The notes: a model not told the origin generated them from the letters alone. A stretch of 9,146 bases of DNA from an uncultured Bacillota bacterium (GCA_905208455.1 CAJLPK010000068.1:1-9146); one strand, 5' to 3'. Positions 1 to 5,606 are shown, counted from the stretch's first letter. Numbers and translations: made by a program.

Positions 1-222
1 ACCATGTTTGTCTGGGCCAAGCTGCCGCCTGGCTTTGCCGACGACCGCCGGTTCGTGCACGATCTGCTCCGCGCCAGCGGCCTGCTTGTAACGCCGGGCA
101 GCGCATTCGGCCCCTCCGGCCAGGGGCATGTGCGCATGGCGCTCGTACAGGAAAACGAGGCGGTGCAGCGCGCGCTGGAAGCGCTGCGCCAAAGCGGTTT
201 TTTGTCAAGCGCCGCCGGTTGA
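1..222 (+). CDS. Class I/II aminotransferase, C-terminal fragment (5' truncated by window edge)
   Basis: This is the last 73 codons of a PLP-dependent fold-type I aminotransferase; the frame is open at base 1, so the true start lies outside the window. Visible features are the FVWAKLP strand, then the run LLVTPGSAFGPSGQGHVRMAL, which matches the C-terminal small domain of aspartate/LL-diaminopimelate-type aminotransferases. The Arg in HVRMAL sits where these enzymes bind the substrate alpha-carboxylate (family knowledge). The lysine that forms the Schiff base with PLP is in the missing part, so substrate and exact subfamily cannot be given. The gene ends at TGA and is followed by hairpin terminators. 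Confidence 0.8.
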   Translation, partial: TMFVWAKLPPGFADDRRFVHDLLRASGLLVTPGSAFGPSGQGHVRMALVQENEAVQRALEALRQSGFLSSAAG

Positions 223-239
223 TTTCCTCGCCTGCCCAC

Positions 240-270
240 AAAAAAAGAGCGGCGCAGCGCGCCGCCTCTC
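240..270. terminator. Rho-independent terminator, probably bidirectional
   Basis: A perfect 7-bp GC stem (GCGGCGC, loop AGC, GCGCCGC, 249-265) has an A-tract on its left (240-246) and a moderately T-rich sequence on its right. Read on the minus strand the stem is followed by a T run, so it best fits the end of the 295-519 minus gene. It could also stop the aminotransferase transcript. Confidence 0.65.
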
Positions 271-288
271 CGTTCTCTTTGCTTTATG

Positions 289-328
289 AAAGGCCTACCT
301 CCGCCGTCCCGCAGGGGCGGCCTTTTTT
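289..328 (+). terminator. Possible second plus-strand terminator
   Basis: AAAGG (289-293) and CCTTT (321-325) enclose an inner stem CCGCC/GGCGG (301-305 with 316-320), and six T's follow (323-328). This is a bulged hairpin with a T run, reading on the plus strand. It overlaps the last codons of the minus-strand gene at 295-519, so the base pattern may partly be coding sequence. Confidence 0.35.
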
Positions 329-519
329 GTCTGTTCCGCCTGGCTTGCTTTTTCCTCCTGCCGCTGATAAAAAATCTGCTCTGCCTGCTTGATGCCCTGT
401 TTCAAGCTGCAAAGCGCACGCAGGTCCCGCTCTGTTTTGGCAGGCGAAAGAAGGTCAACAGCCTGCAAGGCCGCCATCAGCAGCTCGGTATACATACTTT
501 CAAATACGCATTTATGCAT
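295..519 (-). CDS. Small helical protein of unknown function (74 aa)
   Basis: I do not recognise this family. The 74-residue product is rich in Ala, Gln, Glu and Lys, has no membrane segment, and appears largely helical (residues about 5-60), ending in a basic tail (AGRRR). The ATG at 519 follows a GGGGG stretch about 8-10 nt upstream, a modest ribosome binding site; an internal ATG at residue 9 is an alternative. A good promoter (TTTACA-17-TATAAT) and a downstream terminator frame it, which is the main reason to believe it is a gene. It is divergent from the Cro-like regulator gene and shares its operator region, so it may be a target of that regulator (inference). Confidence 0.5.
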   Translation of the reverse strand: MHKCVFESMYTELLMAALQAVDLLSPAKTERDLRALCSLKQGIKQAEQIFYQRQEEKASQAEQTKKAAPAGRRR

Positions 520-562
520 AACGCAGCACCCCCAAGGATAGGCTAATACGCACTATCTGATG

Positions 563-592
563 TTTGCATTATATAATGCGATAATCTATATG
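563..592 (+). promoter_or_regulatory. Weaker promoter candidate for the Cro-like regulator
   Basis: TTTGCA (563-568) and TATATG (587-592) are spaced by 18 bp. Each matches consensus at four of six positions. It mirrors the minus-strand promoter across the inverted repeat. A start near 599 would give a leader of about 43 nt. Confidence 0.4.
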
Positions 593-596
593 TAAA
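568..596 (-). promoter_or_regulatory. Sigma-A-type promoter for the 74-aa gene
   Basis: On the minus strand, TTTACA (591-596) and TATAAT (568-573) are separated by exactly 17 bp. The expected start site is near 561, giving a leader of about 40 nt to the ATG at 519. The -35 box lies inside the right arm of the inverted repeat. Confidence 0.6.
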
Positions 597-641
597 CATC
601 AGCTATCCGTTATCATCGTTTTATAGATGAAAGGAAAAAGC

Positions 642-839
642 ATGCTGCGTTTGAATGTGCTGCCTTTGCTTCAGGCACAAGGGAAAACCAAATATTGGCT
701 GTATAAGCAGTTGGGAATGAGCTATCAAAACTTCAATCGGATGGTCAATAACCAAACCAAGTCCATCCGTTATGAGGTCATCGAAACGCTCTGCCAGGTT
801 TTAGAGTGTACGCCCAACGATCTGTTTATTTCGGATTAG
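642..839 (+). CDS. Cro/C1-type helix-turn-helix transcriptional regulator (65 aa)
   Basis: This is a stand-alone Cro/C1-type DNA-binding domain with no effector domain. Helices can be read at residues about 5-13, 17-24 (KYWLYKQL), 27-36 (recognition helix, SYQNFNRMVN), 43-54 and a short last helix (PNDLFISD). The turn LGMSYQNF is typical of the small family members of 65-75 residues found alone in Firmicutes. I chose the ATG at 642 because AAAGGA (630-635) lies 6 nt upstream; the in-frame ATG at 627 has no ribosome binding site and would place that AAAGGA inside the coding region. The protein probably represses its own divergent promoter region (inference). Its TAG stop abuts the first repeat array. 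Confidence 0.85.
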   Translation: MLRLNVLPLLQAQGKTKYWLYKQLGMSYQNFNRMVNNQTKSIRYEVIETLCQVLECTPNDLFISD

Positions 840-992
840 CCGCCCAGTAGGCGGCTCCGTGCCCGGCTCATCTGCTGGTGCTGCGCATACTTTGTGCCCC
901 GGGGCAATATGTCGGGATTATGCCCCATGCTTCCTCCCGCCCAGTAGGCGGCGCCATGTCCGGCCCTGTCCTTATGCCAGGCGGGCCTCTCT

Positions 993-1018
993 GCCCCGGG
1001 GAGGGGCTTTTTTGTTTT
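993..1018 (+). terminator. Terminator-like hairpin in a type B repeat unit
   Basis: The stem GCCCC (993-997) and GGGGC (1003-1007) with a 5-nt loop is followed by TTTTTTGTTTT. It would stop plus-strand transcripts leaving the Cro-like gene. Confidence 0.5.
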
Positions 1019-1280
1019 CCCCGCTTTATCCCGCCCAGTAGGCGGCTCCGTGCCCGGCCCATCCGCTGGCGCTGCGCGTACTTTGTGCCCCGGGGCAGTA
1101 TGCCGGGATTATGCCCCATCTTTCCTCCCGCCCAGTAGGCGGCTCCGTGCCCGGCTCATCTGCTGGTGCTGCGCATACTTTGTGCCCCGGGGCAATATGT
1201 CGGGATTATGCCCCATGCTTCCTCCCGCCCAGTAGGCGGCGCCATGTCCGGCCCTGTCCTTATGCCAGGCGGGCCTCTCT

Positions 1281-1306
1281 GCCCCGGGGAGGGGCTTTTT
1301 TGTTTT
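1281..1306 (+). terminator. Second copy of the terminator-like hairpin
   Basis: This is the same sequence as at 993-1018, 288 bp downstream in unit 5 of the array: a GCCCC/GGGGC stem, then a T run. Confidence 0.5.
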
Positions 1307-1374
1307 CCCCGCTTTATCCCGCCCAGTAGGCGGCTCCGTGCCCGGCCCATCCGCTGGTGCTGCGCGTACTTTGT

Positions 1375-1510
1375 ATATCGGAATGTCTTTCCCTTCTCAA
1401 AAATATATCTCTATGCAGCTTGGCCCGTTCTGCTCTGCTGTATGTATCCTCGGTATGCTCTTCCCCGTTTGTTTCCAGATTCCCTCCTTGTTACTTATTT
1501 CACAATTTTC
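1375..1510. other. Intergenic stretch with no recognised feature
   Basis: Between the broken end of the repeat array and the operon promoter the sequence is less GC-rich and pyrimidine-heavy. No gene with a ribosome binding site, repeat unit or hairpin stood out. Open frames entering from the repeats have no independent support. Confidence 0.5.
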
Positions 1511-1539
1511 TGGACATTTTCCCCACCCTGCTATACAAT
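1511..1539 (+). promoter_or_regulatory. Promoter of the DUF5058 / M20 operon
   Basis: TGGACA (1511-1516) and TACAAT (1534-1539) are separated by 17 bp, each with five of six consensus positions. The start site should be near 1546, leaving a pyrimidine-rich leader of about 45 nt before the ribosome binding site AAAGGAGG (1574-1581). Confidence 0.65.
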
Positions 1540-1590
1540 ACCTCTGTCTTATTATCTTATTTCTATTTTTCAGAAAGGAGGGAAAGGAGC

Positions 1591-2310
1591 ATGTTCAATC
1601 CCAACGACTTTTTTCTCTTTGCGCTGGTCTCCGTTGTCATCCTATTTATTTTGGCACAATCGGTCTATTTTCTTATCAAGGCCTGGCGCAGGGCAAAAGA
1701 GCTGGGCTTTTCTGCCGCGGTCCTGAAAAAAACCGCTGTATCCAGTGCTACCTTTACCATCGCGCCCGCCATCTCGATTTTGCTGGGCGTCATCACGCTT
1801 TCAAACTTTTTGGGCCTGCCGCTGCCTTGGCTGCGGCTCAGCGTCATCGGCGCGCTCACCTATGAGCTGCCGGCCGCTACCTCAGCGGCCAGCGCGCTCG
1901 GCGTTTCCATTGCCACGACGGTCACGGACCCGACCGTGTATTCCGCCATTGCCTGGGTCATGACGCTGGGCATCATCCCTGGGATGATCCTTGTGCCGCT
2001 GTTCATGAAAAGGATTCAGCGCGGCATCGTAAACCTGAAATCCAAGGATGAAAAATGGGGCGAAATTTTCATGACCGCCCTGTTCCTCGGCATGATCTCT
2101 GCCTTCCTGGGCATGATCTTTGCAGACATCAATACCGGCATCGCCGGATGGATTCCCATCTTTGTCATGCTGATTTCTGCTGCGCTGATGTGCATTTGCG
2201 GCCTGCTGGTCAAAAAATGCGGCTGGCGCTGGCTCCAGGATTTTGCCCTGCCCATCTGCATGCTGGCGTCGATGGCGCTGTCCATCCCGCTGACCTTTGC
2301 GCTGGTATAA
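1591..2310 (+). CDS. DUF5058 family integral membrane protein (239 aa)
   Basis: This is a polytopic inner-membrane protein that I recognise as DUF5058, a family of unknown function in Firmicutes. Hydrophobic segments lie at about residues 7-30, 49-73, 84-108, 116-139, 158-180, 185-207 and 216-238, giving roughly seven helices. The N-terminus (NPNDFFLFALVSVVI...AQSVYFLIKAWRRAKELG) and the polar, small-residue segment ELPAATSAASALGVSIATT are the most family-like parts. The start is the ATG at 1591, 9 nt after AAAGGAGG; longer readings upstream begin inside the repeat array. It is first in a three-gene operon with a second membrane protein (12-nt gap) and an M20 hydrolase, which suggests a transport role (inference from context). 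Confidence 0.85.
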   Translation: MFNPNDFFLFALVSVVILFILAQSVYFLIKAWRRAKELGFSAAVLKKTAVSSATFTIAPAISILLGVITLSNFLGLPLPWLRLSVIGALTYELPAATSAASALGVSIATTVTDPTVYSAIAWVMTLGIIPGMILVPLFMKRIQRGIVNLKSKDEKWGEIFMTALFLGMISAFLGMIFADINTGIAGWIPIFVMLISAALMCICGLLVKKCGWRWLQDFALPICMLASMALSIPLTFALV

Positions 2311-2322
2311 GGAGGCTCTCTG

Positions 2323-2985
2323 ATGAAACAACAAAAATCTTATACACAAACCATCCATACCGCCGGGCGCATTTGGATGCTGACCGCCCTGGCGCTTTTG
2401 ATTTTGGTGCCCACCATCATCTGCATCCACTATAAGGCATGGCCGGGCTTTGGTCCCGTGGCCAAGGGCCTGCTGGGCGTCGCGCCTATTTTCTGGACCG
2501 TCGGCACCATCGAGGTGTTCACCTATGCGCCCATGCTGGGGGCGGGCGGCTCGTACCTCGGCTTTGTCACCGGCAATCTGACCAACCTCAAGGTGCCCTG
2601 CGCGCTCAACGCCATGCAGTCCGCCGGCGTAGAGCCCGGCACCGAGGAGGGCGAGGTCTTATCCACCATCGCCATTGCCGTCAGCTCCATCGTAACGACG
2701 CTTGTCATCATCCTGGGCGTGTTTATGCTCAATACCCTGCGCCCCATTTTGGAAAGCCCCACCTTAGCGCCGGCGTTTGCCAACATCCTGCCCGCGCTGT
2801 TTGGCGGCTTGGCGGTGGTCTATGTATCCAAGGACTGGAAAATCGCCCTGGCGCCGCTGATCTTCATGGTGGCGCTGTTCCTCTGCGTGCCCAGCCTGGC
2901 CGATTCCGTCGGCGTGCTGGTGCCGGTGGGCTCGTTATTGGCCATCGGCGTGGCGCGCATCCTGTATAAAAAAGGCCTGCTGTAA
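2323..2985 (+). CDS. Membrane protein, partner of DUF5058 (220 aa)
   Basis: I cannot name this family, but it is a second polytopic membrane protein translated 12 nt after DUF5058 from GGAGG (2311-2315, spacing 7). Hydrophobic segments fall at about residues 14-36, 45-65, 112-137, 152-168, 172-190 and 193-213. The most distinctive part is the Gly/Asn-rich loop around residues 69-98 (APMLGAGGSYLGF, then VTGNLTNLKVPCALNAM), followed by a charged stretch GVEPGTEEGEV. Conserved-looking glycine and asparagine residues within a membrane setting are common in substrate or ion paths of carriers, so the two proteins may form one heteromeric permease (inference). It ends in TAA just before the M20 gene. 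Confidence 0.75.
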   Translation: MKQQKSYTQTIHTAGRIWMLTALALLILVPTIICIHYKAWPGFGPVAKGLLGVAPIFWTVGTIEVFTYAPMLGAGGSYLGFVTGNLTNLKVPCALNAMQSAGVEPGTEEGEVLSTIAIAVSSIVTTLVIILGVFMLNTLRPILESPTLAPAFANILPALFGGLAVVYVSKDWKIALAPLIFMVALFLCVPSLADSVGVLVPVGSLLAIGVARILYKKGLL

Positions 2986-3007
2986 TGCGGAAAGGAAGCG
3001 ATGATTG

Positions 3008-4444
3008 ATGTGGTGGCTTATCATACCCTTGGCTGCGGCGGCGCTGCTGGCAGTCATCCTGGTGCGTACCCTGCGGTTCACCCCGCCGGCGGAACACGCC
3101 CCCAAAGCCCAGCCCGTCTCGGTAGACGGGGCAAAAGCAACAGAGCACCTGGCGGCCATGATCCGCTGCCGGACGGTGTCCTCCCGCGATAAATCCCAGG
3201 AGGACGGCGCGGAGTTTGAAAAGTTCCGGCAGCTGCTGCCCAAGCTCTATCCGCGCATCCATGAAGCCTGCGAATTTGAGCGCATCGGCCGTCACGGCCT
3301 GCTGTTCCGCTGGCCGGGCCGGCAGGAGGGCGCGCCTACCGTTTTGATGGCGCATTATGACGTGGTGGCCCCCGGCGATCTCTCCGCCTGGGAAAAGCCG
3401 CCGTTTGACGGCGTTGTGGCGGACGGCTGCCTTTGGGGCCGCGGTACGCTGGATACCAAGGGCACGCTGTGCGGCATTTTGGAGGCGGCGGAAACGCTGA
3501 TAAGAGAGGGCTTTGTCCCGCAGCACGACATTTACTTTTCCTTTGCCGGCGATGAAGAGATCATGGGCGATGGCGCGCCGCAAATCGTCGATGTGCTGGA
3601 AGCGCGGCACATCCGTCCTGCGCTGGTCGTGGACGAGGGCGGCGCCGTGGTGGAGCATGTATTTCCCGGGGTAAACAAGCCCTGCGCGCTCATCGGCATC
3701 GGCGAAAAAGGCCAACTGGAGGCGGAATTTTCCCTGCACAGCCAGGGCGGCCATGCCTCCAGCCCGCCGCCGCATACGCCGGTGGGCATCCTGGCCCAGG
3801 CGGTCACGGCGGTGGAGGGGCGCCCCTTCCCCATGAAGCTGACCCCGCCCGCAGCAGAGATGTTCGATACGCTCGGGCGCCACAGCACGTTTGTTTACCG
3901 TATGATTTTTGCCAATCTCTGGCTGTTCCGGCCGGTACTGGATGCGCTTTGTAAAAAGCAGGGCGGCGAAATGAACGCCCTGATGCGCACCACCTGCGCC
4001 TTTACCATGATGGAGGGCAGCCGGCAATCCAACGTCATCCCGCCGCAGGCCAAGGTAGGGGCGAATCTGCGTCTCATCGGCGGCGATACGATGGAGTCTG
4101 CGCTGCGCTATCTGCGCGCTGCCGTGCGCAATCCGGACATCGAAATTACAGCCGTGCAGGGCATGAACCCCTCGCCCTATTCCGATACCAAGGGGGAAGG
4201 CTGGCAGCGGCTCAAGACCGCCATCGGCCAGTGCTGGCCGGATGCCATTGTCTCGCCTTATCTGATGATTGCGTGCAGCGATTCGCGGCATTACTGCCGT
4301 ATCTCCGACGCTGTCATGCGGTTTTCCGCCATGGCGCTGTCTGGGGAGGAACGCGCGCTGATTCACGGCAACAACGAGCGCATCCCCGTGCAAAAGATTG
4401 CGGATACCGTTGCGTTCTATATCCGCCTGATCCGCCTTTCCTAG
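3008..4444 (+). CDS. Membrane-anchored M20 family metallopeptidase, PM20D1/carboxypeptidase S-like (478 aa)
   Basis: This is a di-zinc amidohydrolase of peptidase family M20. Residues 1-20 form a hydrophobic anchor (WWLIIPLAAAALLAVILV), so the catalytic part probably faces outside the membrane. The expected metal and catalytic residues are all present: His116 in MAHYDVV, bridging Asp149 in GRGTLDTKG, Glu183-Glu184 in GDEEIMG, Asp209 in VVDEGGA and His453 in IHGNNERIPV. The inserted dimerisation domain (about 230-350) carries QGGHASSPP with its conserved His249. Length and motifs fit the PM20D1/carboxypeptidase S branch, which cleaves peptides or N-acyl amino acids. A TTG at 3005, 8 nt after AAAGGA, could add one residue; ATG 3008 is the conventional choice. 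It is the third gene of the DUF5058 operon and its TAG stop abuts the second repeat array. Confidence 0.9.
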   Translation: MWWLIIPLAAAALLAVILVRTLRFTPPAEHAPKAQPVSVDGAKATEHLAAMIRCRTVSSRDKSQEDGAEFEKFRQLLPKLYPRIHEACEFERIGRHGLLFRWPGRQEGAPTVLMAHYDVVAPGDLSAWEKPPFDGVVADGCLWGRGTLDTKGTLCGILEAAETLIREGFVPQHDIYFSFAGDEEIMGDGAPQIVDVLEARHIRPALVVDEGGAVVEHVFPGVNKPCALIGIGEKGQLEAEFSLHSQGGHASSPPPHTPVGILAQAVTAVEGRPFPMKLTPPAAEMFDTLGRHSTFVYRMIFANLWLFRPVLDALCKKQGGEMNALMRTTCAFTMMEGSRQSNVIPPQAKVGANLRLIGGDTMESALRYLRAAVRNPDIEITAVQGMNPSPYSDTKGEGWQRLKTAIGQCWPDAIVSPYLMIACSDSRHYCRISDAVMRFSAMALSGEERALIHGNNERIPVQKIADTVAFYIRLIRLS

Positions 4445-4995
4445 CCGCCCAGTAGGCGGCCCCATGCCCGGCCTATGTCTTGGTGCTATGCATACTTTGT
4501 GCCCCGGGGCCATAATGCCAGGTTATACGCCATCTTTTCCTCCGCCCAGTGGGCGGTGCCTATTCCGGCCCTTCCCTTGTGCTTGGCACACTGCCTGCCC
4601 CGGGGATGGGCCGTTGCTTTTTGCAGCATTTTCCCCTCCCGCCCAGTGGGCGCACCGGTTCCGGCCTATGCCTTGGTGCTATGCATACTTTGTGCCCCGG
4701 GGCCATAATGCCAGGTTATACGCCATCTTTTCCTCCGCCCAGTGGGCGGTGCCTATTCCGGCCCTTCCCTTGTGCTTGGCACACTGCCTGCCCCGGGGAT
4801 GGGCCGTTGCTTTTTGCAGCATTTTCCCCTCCCGCCCAATAGGCGGCCCCATGCCCGGCCCATCTCTCGTACAGGGCCAAGGGATTTTGCCCTGGGGAGT
4901 TCTTTCAGCCATGCCCTATCTTTTTGCCCTGTCCCTATGCGCAGCGAACGGATCTGCCAGGGGCAGGGCTGTTTTTCGTGGCCCTGTTCTCCTTT
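4445..4995 (+). repeat. Repeat array 2: same family, about six units, 3' units degenerate
   Basis: Units start at 4446, 4543, 4640, 4736 and 4833 (spacing 97, 97, 96, 97). The first four alternate type A and type B, giving a 193-bp period: roughly 4480-4645 recurs at 4673-4838 almost without change. The type A core TGTGCCCCGGGGC and the opening CGCCCAGTRGGCG hairpin are shared with array 1, while the rest of the unit has diverged from it. In several units the loop change GTAG to GTGG extends the hairpin arms (CGCCC/GGGCG). The unit at 4833 keeps the first 27 bases and then decays; 4926 to about 4982 still resembles a type B unit (GCCCTGTCC, then CTGCC-AGG-GGCAG and a T run) but lacks the opening hairpin. 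Confidence 0.9.
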
Positions 4996-5023
4996 TCCGT
5001 TGCCGGGCCTGTATTTTCTGTGC

Positions 5024-5052
5024 TTGACAGCGCAGGATTTGCCTGCTAAAAT
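5024..5052 (+). promoter_or_regulatory. Strong promoter of the DUF6530 gene
   Basis: A perfect TTGACA (5024-5029) is followed after 17 bp by TAAAAT (5047-5052). Transcription should start near 5059, at the edge of the palindromic AT-rich block. Confidence 0.8.
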
Positions 5053-5058
5053 GCAATA

Positions 5059-5086
5059 ACTAAATTAGTAAATCAGTAAATTACTA
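5059..5086. promoter_or_regulatory. AT-rich palindromic operator candidate overlapping start site and ribosome binding site
   Basis: Two 11-bp palindromes, ACTAAATTAGT (5059-5069) and AGTAAATTACT (5075-5085), have centres 16 bp apart. The same stretch can be read as three 8-bp direct repeats (TAAATTAG, TAAATCAG, TAAATTAC). It begins at the predicted transcription start and touches the AGGAGG (5086-5091), so a bound protein would block transcription or the ribosome. The base composition contrasts sharply with the GC-rich surroundings. The cognate regulator is not in view. Confidence 0.55.
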
Positions 5087-5097
5087 GGAGGAAACAC

Positions 5098-5577
5098 ATG
5101 GAAATTCCCACGACATTAAAGCATAAGCCTGTCATCGTGGCCGAGGATTATGCGCACATCGACGGCCGCAATGCCTACCATACCGACGCCCAGGGCCTGT
5201 CTCTCGGCCTGGCACAGTGGAACGACCGCGGCCGCGTCGATATTTCCGCCAAGGTTTGGCGGCACACCGGCGAAAAATGGTCGCGCCAAAGCGAGGAAAT
5301 GCCGCTGCACCGCGTGCTGGATCTGGCGATTTTGGTGTGCCGGGCCGCCCAGCATTTCCGCGAGGCCTACCGTTATCCCAAGCTCTATGACCCGGACGCG
5401 CCCACCATTGACCGCATCGGCCTTCAGGGGGACGCCATGACGGTAGAGGTCTGTGCCTCCAACCCCAGGATCGACGAGGACATTCAGTTGTTTGCCCAGG
5501 CGCTTTCGCAGGATGATGAGCTTTTGGGCGAACGCTTCCGCACCCTGGCCCGCGTGCTGGAGGATATGGGCTACTGA
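5098..5577 (+). CDS. DUF6530 family protein (159 aa)
   Basis: This soluble protein of unknown function matches what I recall of the DUF6530 family in Firmicutes: an N-terminal KHKPVIVAEDY strand, LSLGLAQWND, the central block VWRHTGEKWSRQSEEMPLHR leading into a helix LDLAILVCRAAQHF, then IDRIGLQGDAMTVEVC and a C-terminal helix ending LEDMGY. There is no signal peptide or membrane segment and no catalytic motif I can name. The ATG at 5098 lies 6 nt after a perfect AGGAGG (5086-5091). It is the first gene after a strong promoter with a palindromic operator candidate, so it is probably inducible or repressed by an unseen regulator (inference). Length is about what the family shows; it appears intact. 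Confidence 0.75.
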   Translation: MEIPTTLKHKPVIVAEDYAHIDGRNAYHTDAQGLSLGLAQWNDRGRVDISAKVWRHTGEKWSRQSEEMPLHRVLDLAILVCRAAQHFREAYRYPKLYDPDAPTIDRIGLQGDAMTVEVCASNPRIDEDIQLFAQALSQDDELLGERFRTLARVLEDMGY

Positions 5578-5606
5578 GCACGTTCTGTCTTGAAGATCTC
5601 GAAGAG

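Larger units (their letters stand above)
557..602. promoter_or_regulatory. Inverted repeat spanning divergent promoters (candidate operator)
   Basis: The arms CTGATGTTTGCAT (557-569) and ATGTAAACATCAG (590-602) are complementary at 12 of 13 positions, with 33 bp between arm centres (about three helical turns). Each arm covers the -35 region of one of the two face-to-face promoters, and the middle holds the self-complementary CATTATATAATG (567-578). The geometry suits a repressor that binds both arms and shuts both promoters. The adjacent Cro-like protein is the obvious candidate ligand (inference). Confidence 0.6.
840..1374 (+). repeat. Repeat array 1: six direct units of 94-97 bp
   Basis: Units start at 841, 938, 1032, 1129, 1226 and 1320, each opening with CGCCCAGTAGGCGG (with the preceding C, a CCGCC/GGCGG hairpin with loop CAGTA). 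Two types occur. Type A units (1, 3, 4, 6) carry a TACTTTGTGCCCCGGGGC core and a second GGGGCA...TGCCCC inverted repeat. Type B units (2, 5) carry GCCCCGGGGAGGGGC followed by a T run. The order is A-B-A-A-B-A, giving a 288-bp higher-order period: 841-1128 recurs at 1129-1374 with one difference seen (C to T in GGYGCTGCGCGTAC), the last unit being cut off at 1374. Because 288 is a multiple of three, accidental reading frames stay open through it. No known repeat family was recognised. Confidence 0.95.

Noticed and set aside
840..1374. CRISPR array
   Set aside because: Units are similar along their whole 94-97 bp, with no short invariant repeat alternating with unique spacers, and there are no cas genes.
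1357..1590. N-terminal extension of DUF5058 to 317 residues
   Set aside because: The extension begins inside the repeat array and crosses a good promoter. The family-like N-terminus and the strong AAAGGAGG both point to ATG 1591.
859..1726. Plus-strand open frames through array 1 (Pro/Arg/Gly/Ala-rich, up to 186 codons)
   Set aside because: They exist because the 288-bp period is a multiple of three. They have no ribosome binding sites, several frames are open at once, and the sequence is that of the repeat.
2864..4513. Very long (549-codon) open frame on the minus strand
   Set aside because: It lies antisense to the M20 gene, which has all catalytic motifs. GC-rich third positions keep the opposite strand open, and its predicted sequence shows no recognisable domain.
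4464..5059. Plus-strand open frames through array 2 (up to 187 codons)
   Set aside because: They are repeat-derived, overlap one another in different frames, and run over the DUF6530 promoter.
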